Shown here one piece after another: positions 6,862 to 8,700 of a stretch of DNA of 8,700 nucleotides. This DNA comes from JAIBAI01 sp044238875. GTDB taxonomy: Bacteria; Bacteroidota; Bacteroidia; M30B66. The stretch's first letter is position 1. The number at the start of each line of letters is the position of its first letter. Location of the stretch: NCBI GenBank assembly GCA_044238875.1, contig JBIICM010000103.1, forward strand, positions 1 to 8,700, given 5' to 3'. Below the pieces are notes generated by a model. That model searched no databases and was not told the origin of the DNA. It worked only from the letters and a program-made list of their open reading frames with translations. A program made the translations under genes and the position numbers.

Positions 6862-7459
6862 GTCGCAAAAATACGTTGTTTATCTAAACGGGAAGCCGCT
6901 ATTTTTTAACAATGCGGCACAAAAATCAGGCATAACTTACCATGGTACAGGTGTGCACGCCCTTGAGAAGGCCCTTGAAACCATACATCATACTGAATCT
7001 GTGTCACTTCCTGATTTCGACCCGGAAGAGGGCATTTCCATGTTGAAAGCGTATTTCCCCTTGATTACTGCAGCCGGCGGGGTTGTAAAATCGCCCCAGG
7101 ATAAACTGCTGCTGATACAAAGGCTGGGGTACTGGGATTTACCGAAAGGTAAGATCGAAGCTGGTGAATCAAATCAGGAAGGCGCTGCCCGTGAAATTGA
7201 GGAAGAAACAGGAGTCATACCGGGTAAGCCGCTTAAACTGATCTGCCGAACCTGGCATACATATAATATGAAAGCTAAAACCGTACTAAAAGAAACTTAC
7301 TGGTTTTACTTTGAAGCGGCCACTCAAACCGATCCGGTAGTGCAAACCGAGGAGCAAATCAGTGCTGCTGCATGGGTAACGCGCGAAGAGGCCCAGGTGC
7401 TATTCCCTGCCATGTATCCCTCTGTTTGTGACGTTCTGGAAAATTTCTTCGGCAATTAA
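6860..7459 (+). CDS. Nudix hydrolase, 199 aa
   Basis: Hydrolyses a nucleoside diphosphate linked to another group; the substrate cannot be read from the sequence. Seen: a complete Nudix box at residues 97-119 fitting GX5EX7REUXEEXGU exactly, with metal-binding glutamates E112, E115 and E116 (G97 KIEAG E103 ... R111 EIEEETGV). It is preceded by the strands AAGGVVKSPQDKLLLIQRLGYWDLPKG. After it come TWHTYNMKAKTVLKETYWFYF and a closing helix (SVCDVLENFF). There are about 70 residues before the Nudix domain (YVVYLNGKPLFF..., GITYHGTGVHALEKALE), a small N-terminal region seen in a Bacteroidota subset and of unknown role. The gene is divergent from pyrE with start codons overlapping by two bases, and its TAA directly abuts the pcm stop on the opposite strand, so it is a single-gene unit with no room for a terminator of its own. 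Confidence 0.92.
   Translation: MSQKYVVYLNGKPLFFNNAAQKSGITYHGTGVHALEKALETIHHTESVSLPDFDPEEGISMLKAYFPLITAAGGVVKSPQDKLLLIQRLGYWDLPKGKIEAGESNQEGAAREIEEETGVIPGKPLKLICRTWHTYNMKAKTVLKETYWFYFEAATQTDPVVQTEEQISAAAWVTREEAQVLFPAMYPSVCDVLENFFGN
6866..6873 (-). promoter_or_regulatory. Candidate -7 box for pyrE
   Basis: On the - strand the sequence is TATTTTTG, an exact TAnnTTTG match, ending 4 bases before the pyrE ATG. Transcription from it would begin at or next to the start codon. It lies wholly within the first codons of the Nudix gene. No TTG sits about 19-21 bases further upstream, so the -33 element is missing or degenerate. Confidence 0.3.
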
Positions 7460-8104
7460 TCACACCCTGTCTTCTAACAACGGTACAAAGCTGAACTCAC
7501 CATGAACCGCTGAATGAATTTTACCCTCTGGTGACTTTTCAACCACCTGCATCACCTGCTTACCATTTTGCCCGACAGGAATTACCATTCGGCCGCCACT
7601 TTTGAGTTGCAGCAGTAAAGCATCCGGTATGTGAGGTGCTCCGGCCGTAACCAGAATCCTGTCGAAAGGCGCAAATACCGGCAAACCCTGGTACCCGTCG
7701 CCAAAGAACAGTTTAGCATTCATGTTAAGCTGCTCAAGTAATTTCTTGGTGCGCTGAAACAGGTTGCGCTGCCGTTCAATGCTGTACACCCTTGCTCCAA
7801 ACTGCAACAATACCGCCGTTTGATAGCCACTGCCCGTACCAATTTCTAAAATTTTATGTCCCTTTTCTGCTTGTAAAAGCTGGGTTTGAAATGCCACCGT
7901 TGAAGGATGCGAGATGGTTTGCCCCTCTCCAATCTGAAAGGCAATATCTTCATAGGCTTTTTCCAGAAACACCTGATCACTGAAAAATAAGTGCCTGGGC
8001 ACCGCTCTGATAGCTTCCAGTGTTTTTTGATCCTGAATACCCCGCTCACGCAGTTCTTCTACCAACCTGTTTCGCAATCCCTTATGTCTGTAGCTATCTT
8101 CCAT
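7460..8104 (-). CDS. pcm: Protein-L-isoaspartate O-methyltransferase (Pcm), 214 aa
   Basis: Cytoplasmic repair enzyme that transfers a methyl group from S-adenosylmethionine to L-isoaspartyl residues in aged proteins. Seen, numbered from ATG 8104: N-terminal helix RHKGLRNRLVEELRERGI; VPRHLFF (about 35-41); the family signature GQTISHPSTVAFQTQLL (about 61-77); SAM-binding motif I, ILEIGTGSGYQTAVLL (about 85-100); motif VYSIERQ; FGDGYQGLP; and FDRILVTAGAP (post-motif strand). The frame is open to another ATG at 8170, which would add 22 residues. I prefer 8104 because Bacteroidota Pcm proteins, as I recall them, begin just before the RHKG-like helix, and because the extra part is encoded by a GC-rich hairpin region unlike the rest of the gene. 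The stop TGA is directly next to the Nudix stop. Divergent from the oxidoreductase gene. Confidence 0.93.
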   Translation of the reverse strand: MEDSYRHKGLRNRLVEELRERGIQDQKTLEAIRAVPRHLFFSDQVFLEKAYEDIAFQIGEGQTISHPSTVAFQTQLLQAEKGHKILEIGTGSGYQTAVLLQFGARVYSIERQRNLFQRTKKLLEQLNMNAKLFFGDGYQGLPVFAPFDRILVTAGAPHIPDALLLQLKSGGRMVIPVGQNGKQVMQVVEKSPEGKIHSAVHGEFSFVPLLEDRV

Positions 8105-8132
8105 TTCTGCCAAATATTGCGAAAGTACAACC

Positions 8133-8145
8133 GCCCCGGCGGGGC
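8133..8145. promoter_or_regulatory. GC-rich perfect hairpin upstream of the likely pcm start
   Basis: GCCCC-GGC-GGGGC is a perfect 5-bp GC stem with a 3-base loop, 28 bases upstream of ATG 8104 and followed on the + strand by a C6 run at 8149-8154. If pcm starts at 8104 and is transcribed from near 8170 or beyond, the hairpin lies in the mRNA leader. If it starts at 8170, the hairpin is within codons 9-13. Function is inferred only. Confidence 0.3.
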
Positions 8146-8240
8146 AATCCCCCCTCTTTTGCTTAATCATTCACAAATCAATGTTAATTTTTAACTTGTT
8201 TCGCGCCTCCGGAAGCACTCATTGAAAGGAGGAAATAGCA

Positions 8241-8248
8241 TAGGTTTG
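8241..8248 (+). promoter_or_regulatory. Candidate -7 box for the oxidoreductase gene
   Basis: TAGGTTTG matches TAnnTTTG exactly, 11 bases before ATG 8260. A TTG at 8222-8224 lies 16 bases upstream, slightly closer than the usual -33 spacing. Transcription from it would start around 8252-8256, leaving a leader of a few bases and excluding the in-frame GTG at 8248 as start. Confidence 0.4.
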
Positions 8249-8259
8249 TGGAAAAAAAG

Positions 8260-8700
8260 ATGCTAAAAATTGGCCTGATCGGTGCGGGACACCTCGGAAA
8301 GATACATCTTAAGCTGTTGCAGGAAATTGATTCAATGCACCTGGCTGGATTTTATGATTCAGATACGGATGTTTCAGCTGCTGTTGAAAAAGAATTCGGC
8401 GTAAAGGCGTTCGCCCATGTAGAAGAATTGCTGGCTGTTAGTGATGCCGTTGATATTGTAACGCCTACGATTTCACATCACCATTATGCCTGTAAGGCAT
8501 TGCGCGCAGGGAAGCATGTTTTTATTGAGAAGCCTATCTGCACAACCATTGAAGAAGGCCGGGAAATTGAGCGGCTGGCTGAGGAGGCAGGAATGAAAGT
8601 TCAGATCGGCCATGTTGAACGTTTCAATCCCGCCTACACCGCTGCCATCCCATATCTTGAAAATCCCATGTTCATTGAAACTCACCGGCTTGCCCAGTTT
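8260..8700 (+). CDS. Gfo/Idh/MocA-family NAD(P)-dependent oxidoreductase (5' part, runs off the window)
   Basis: Seen: 147 in-frame residues with no stop before the right edge. A Rossmann dinucleotide-binding motif lies at the N terminus (IGLIGAGHLGKIH, G8-G10-G13), then AGFYDSD with the acidic end of strand 2, then VDIVTPTISHHHYACKALRAGKHVFIEKP with the family's hallmark E90-K91-P92, and then VQIGHVERFNPAY (115-127). Known: these enzymes oxidise or reduce sugar-like or related substrates with NAD(P). The substrate-determining C-terminal domain is outside the window, so no specific activity can be given. ATG 8260 is chosen; GTG 8248 in the same frame would add MEKK. A strong Shine-Dalgarno-like AAAGGAGG at 8225-8232 is too far from either start (15 or 27 bases) for normal use. 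Divergent from pcm. Confidence 0.9.
   Translation, partial: MLKIGLIGAGHLGKIHLKLLQEIDSMHLAGFYDSDTDVSAAVEKEFGVKAFAHVEELLAVSDAVDIVTPTISHHHYACKALRAGKHVFIEKPICTTIEEGREIERLAEEAGMKVQIGHVERFNPAYTAAIPYLENPMFIETHRLAQF

Noticed and set aside
8105..8170. ATG 8170 as the pcm start
   Set aside because: It gives a 22-residue extension over a GC-rich hairpin region; family N termini fit ATG 8104 better. Not fully excluded.
8183..8195. Inverted repeat GTTAA-TTT-TTAAC upstream of pcm as an operator
   Set aside because: A short AT-rich palindrome that can easily arise by chance; no second copy and no fixed relation to a promoter.
8473..8685. 70-codon open frame opposite the oxidoreductase gene
   Set aside because: Antisense to a clear Rossmann-fold coding sequence; no recognisable protein pattern.

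Overview
The window is ordinary chromosomal DNA of a Bacteroidota bacterium, probably of the Cytophagia/Chitinophagia/Flavobacteriia type. The basis is a TPR / beta-propeller / carboxypeptidase-regulatory-like / OmpA protein of the kind found in this phylum, small lipoproteins with short lipoboxes, Bacteroidota-style -7 promoter boxes (TAnnTTTG), mostly absent Shine-Dalgarno sequences, and a pyrE-SRPBCC pair whose small protein resembles Bacteroidota homologues as I remember them. Nothing identifies the genus. No rRNA, tRNA, CRISPR array, insertion sequence, integrase or phage gene was seen, and no stretch longer than 300 bases lacks a gene.

Left part (1-1344, + strand): the 3' end of an unrecognised gene, then, 13 bases on, a 281-residue lipoprotein of unknown function. 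After a 107-base gap with a plausible promoter comes a 75-residue lipoprotein with two cysteines in its mature part. These are envelope proteins.

Middle (1384-5647, - strand): a two-gene unit reading right to left. The first gene encodes an exported protein made almost wholly of about nine TPR repeats. Seven bases later begins a 1077-residue envelope protein with a signal peptide, TPR region, PD40/WD40-like propeller, five tandem carboxypeptidase-regulatory-like (CRD) repeats and a C-terminal OmpA peptidoglycan-binding domain. The architecture resembles PorE of the type IX secretion system but has more CRDs, and no other T9SS gene is visible. The pair probably works in the periplasm and at the peptidoglycan/outer-membrane interface.

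Right part (5805-8700): housekeeping genes packed very tightly. pyrE (orotate phosphoribosyltransferase) and an SRPBCC-fold gene form a one-base-gap operon on the - strand. A Nudix hydrolase runs the other way, and its ATG overlaps the pyrE ATG within one CATG. The Nudix gene meets pcm (protein-L-isoaspartate methyltransferase, - strand) stop codon to stop codon with no base between them. pcm is divergent from a Gfo/Idh/MocA-family oxidoreductase gene that runs off the right edge.

I did not find a convincing undescribed biological system. The points most worth a second look are the mosaic CRD array in the OmpA-family protein, the shared CATG start of pyrE and the Nudix gene with near-symmetric promoter-like boxes, and a GC-rich hairpin just upstream of the likely pcm start.
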